Of a stretch of DNA of 14,595 nucleotides, positions 12,998 to 14,595 are shown piece after piece; the stretch's first letter is position 1, and each line of letters starts with the position of its first letter. A program made the translations under genes and the position numbers. The stretch is from CAYHWW01 sp964360145. Its GTDB lineage: Bacteria > Bdellovibrionota > UBA1018 > CAYHWW01. Under the pieces are notes generated by a model that saw nothing but the letters and a program-made list of their open reading frames with translations, searched no databases and was not told the origin of the DNA. The stretch covers positions 1-14,595 of the forward strand of contig CAYHWW010000080.1 in assembly GCA_964360145.1 (NCBI GenBank), in the 5' to 3' direction.

Positions 12998-13978
12998 TTA
13001 GATCTGCCCGATGAGATCGTGCAGTCGGATCAGTCCAACGCATTGCAGTGTGTTATCCACCACTGGCAGCACGGAAATGGGGGAGGGGCGATTCTCCATG
13101 AGCTTCAAAGCGTCTTCCGCACGGGAGTCGGCGTCGATGGAGATGGGTTTTCTCGTCACGAGATCCGCGGCTTTTAACGAAAAAAACTCATTCTTGCGGC
13201 CCAGGGCTCGCCGGATATCCCCATCAGTGATGATGCCCGTGAAGGCACCGTTATTGCGGACGAGCACGGCCCCTAAGTGGGTTCGGGTGGCCACAGCCAC
13301 CACCTCTTCAGAGGTTGCGGATTCTTCCACCCAGCCCAGCAGCCCGTTGCTCTTCATGAGATCCCGTACCTTCAAGGTCAGGCGGCGACCCAGGGCGCCG
13401 GCAGGATGCAGCACGGCGAATTGTTCGGGTTTGAAATCCCAACGCTTCATGAGGCACAGGGCCAAGGCATCGCCCAGTGCGATGGACACCGTGGTGCTAG
13501 ACGTCGGAGCCAGATTGTGGGGATCCGCTTCGTGTTCGATTTGGCTGGAAATCGTGACGTCCGAGAGTTGGGCCAGTGGTGCCTTGCCATTGCCCACGAT
13601 GGCGATGACCTTCATGCCTAAGCGCTTAAAAGAGGGTACCAGCCGCACCACTTCGTCGGACGAACCGCTGTGGCTGAAGAGAAGCGCCACATCTTTGCTT
13701 GTCACCACGCCAAGATCCCCGTGCACGGCTTCAGTGGGGTGAATGAATACCGCCAGCGTGCCGGTGCTGGAGAGGGTTGCCGCCACCTTGGACGCTACTT
13801 TGCCCGATTTGCCCACGCCGGTGACCACCACTTTGCCGCCGGCGCGGATCGCCGTTGCGATGAGGTCAAGGGCGGTGACGAATTCCGAGCCCAATCGATC
13901 TTTAGTGGCCAGGATGGCCCGGGCTTCTGCTTCCAGGATTTCCCGGGCGAATTCCAGCTCCCGTTGAAGAGGTGTCAT
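12998..13978 (-). CDS. kdsD: arabinose-5-phosphate isomerase (KdsD/KpsF/GutQ family)
   Basis: 326 residues, the usual length. It interconverts ribulose-5-phosphate and arabinose-5-phosphate, the first step to Kdo for LPS, in the cytoplasm. The SIS domain (about 35-175) has TGVGKSGK (53-60), PTEAVHGDLG (81-90), FSHSGSSDE (101-109) and LAPTSSTT (156-163); HPAGALGRRL follows at 191-200. Residues described as essential in E. coli KdsD (Lys59, Glu111, Glu152, His193) correspond to Lys57, Glu109, Glu150 and His191, all with the same offset of two. Two CBS domains (about 205-262 and 272-326) include VRNNGAFTGIITDGDIRRAL, as in the regulated full-length enzymes. No Shine-Dalgarno is visible before ATG 13978; TAGACT 9 nt upstream may be a -10. 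It is divergent from the lipoprotein gene to the right. Confidence 0.95.
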   Translation of the reverse strand: MTPLQRELEFAREILEAEARAILATKDRLGSEFVTALDLIATAIRAGGKVVVTGVGKSGKVASKVAATLSSTGTLAVFIHPTEAVHGDLGVVTSKDVALLFSHSGSSDEVVRLVPSFKRLGMKVIAIVGNGKAPLAQLSDVTISSQIEHEADPHNLAPTSSTTVSIALGDALALCLMKRWDFKPEQFAVLHPAGALGRRLTLKVRDLMKSNGLLGWVEESATSEEVVAVATRTHLGAVLVRNNGAFTGIITDGDIRRALGRKNEFFSLKAADLVTRKPISIDADSRAEDALKLMENRPSPISVLPVVDNTLQCVGLIRLHDLIGQI

Positions 13979-13987
13979 GACAAGGCG

Positions 13988-13993
13988 AGTCTA
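13988..13993 (-). promoter_or_regulatory. candidate -10 box of kdsD
   Basis: TAGACT on the minus strand lies nine bases before ATG 13978, in the divergent gap shared with the lipoprotein gene. No clear -35 is seen. Its position would leave a leader of only two or three bases. Confidence 0.3.
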
Positions 13994-14068
13994 CCCGGCG
14001 CCGCATCCAGCGGCCAGGATTTTTTTGCCCAGGGGCGCCGCGGAGCGGCGGTTGGTATGCTGGGAGGG

Positions 14069-14595
14069 ATGAGGTCTGTCCGCCTAGTCTATCTCATGGC
14101 GCTGTTCTGCACGGTCATCGTGTCGGGTTGCGCCGTGTTCCATCAGCCGGGCCAGGAGTCCAACAAGATCTACTCCAAGGTCTTTCTGGTGGATTACAAC
14201 ACGGCCTGGCAGGCATCCCTCGATTCTTTGCGCTCCTTCGATAAAACGAAGCAGAATCGCGCCGGCGGCATCATCCAAACTGCATGGATCGACAACACCG
14301 CGGAACGGGCCTTCATCGACGCCTTCGGTGGTCAGCAAACCTACATCAAGTCGCGCTATCGCCTCACCATGGCGGTGGGGCCGGGCACCTACAAAGGTAA
14401 GCCTTCAGTGAAGGTCTCCATCGAAAAGGAGCAGCAGATTCAGCGTGACGCACTGGAGGGTTGGAAGGATGTACTGTCTGACGCCATCGATGAGAGCACG
14501 ATGCTCTATCGCATCTCGCGGCTTATCTTTATGAAGGTGAAGCTGCAGAAACTCGAAGAAGCGCGCTTGCACGAGGCGATCAACCAGGGGTTTTA
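14069..14595 (+). CDS. predicted lipoprotein, 3' end cut by window edge
   Basis: An open frame runs from ATG 14069 through base 14595 with no stop (175 complete codons). The N-terminus is a lipoprotein signal: MRSVR, hydrophobic LVYLMALFCTVIV, then SGC with lipidated Cys21. The mature part starts with a short flexible stretch, followed by YSKVFLVDYNTAWQASLDS, in which an aromatic Trp-containing helix begins, then RAGGIIQTAWIDN and SRYRLTMAVGPGTYKGKP as likely beta strands. This pattern recalls BamC/NlpB-type or similar outer-membrane lipoproteins, but I cannot assign a family. An in-frame ATG at 14057 is an alternative start. TGGTATGCT (14053-14061) could be an extended -10 ending 7 nt before ATG 14069, and GGGAGGG directly abuts that ATG, too close to act as a normal ribosome binding site. 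Confidence 0.75.
   Translation, partial: MRSVRLVYLMALFCTVIVSGCAVFHQPGQESNKIYSKVFLVDYNTAWQASLDSLRSFDKTKQNRAGGIIQTAWIDNTAERAFIDAFGGQQTYIKSRYRLTMAVGPGTYKGKPSVKVSIEKEQQIQRDALEGWKDVLSDAIDESTMLYRISRLIFMKVKLQKLEEARLHEAINQGF

Noticed and set aside
12900..13043. A 48-residue N-terminal extension of the thioredoxin-fold lipoprotein
   Set aside because: It would overlap kdsD and push the lipoprotein signal inside the protein; ATG 12899 has GGAGG 10 nt upstream.
1..14595. CRISPR array, tRNA or rRNA genes
   Set aside because: I saw no regularly spaced direct repeats and no tRNA-like or rRNA-like stretches.

Overview
The window looks like a chromosomal segment of a GC-rich Gram-negative bacterium. It has an arabinose-5-phosphate isomerase (a Kdo/LPS precursor enzyme) and two lipoproteins. 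The partial HNH-family protein at the left edge belongs to a family I associate with Bdellovibrio-like bacteria, which points to Bdellovibrionota or a related delta-proteobacterial group. That placement is an inference from gene content only.

Left third (1-2845), an accessory or decaying region. It holds the 5' part of an HNH-endonuclease-family gene on the minus strand. A 146-bp diverged second copy of part of that gene lies about 1 kb away, beside an IS21-type IstB fragment. Next come a secreted cysteine-containing protein of unknown function and an AAA/DUF4143-type ATPase pseudogene that has lost its Walker A region and its whole middle.

Middle (2845-7974). mutS lies on the minus strand. 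An AT-rich divergent region with two inverted repeats separates it from a plus-strand two-gene operon: a winged-helix DNA-binding protein and a DUF6036-like nucleotidyltransferase, joined by a TGATG overlap. This operon has the form of a toxin-antitoxin or regulatory module. A class I SAM-dependent methyltransferase with an unrecognised N-terminal extension follows.

Right half (7974-14595), mostly minus strand. kdsD is followed by a lipoprotein thiol oxidoreductase (DsbA-like fold with a SurA-N-like region), which ends in a strong intrinsic terminator. Next is a 650-residue coiled-coil protein with no Pro, Cys or Trp. It overlaps by ATGA an unusual fusion of pyruvate kinase to a C-terminal 2x[4Fe-4S] ferredoxin domain. 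A plus-strand lipoprotein runs off the right edge.

The two most notable points are the ferredoxin-tailed pyruvate kinase coupled to a giant coiled-coil protein, and the winged-helix/nucleotidyltransferase pair with an operator-like palindrome over its promoter and a G9 tract in its first gene. A third is a recurring layout in which a -10-like hexamer lies only 6-10 nt before the start codon, suggesting leaderless transcripts.
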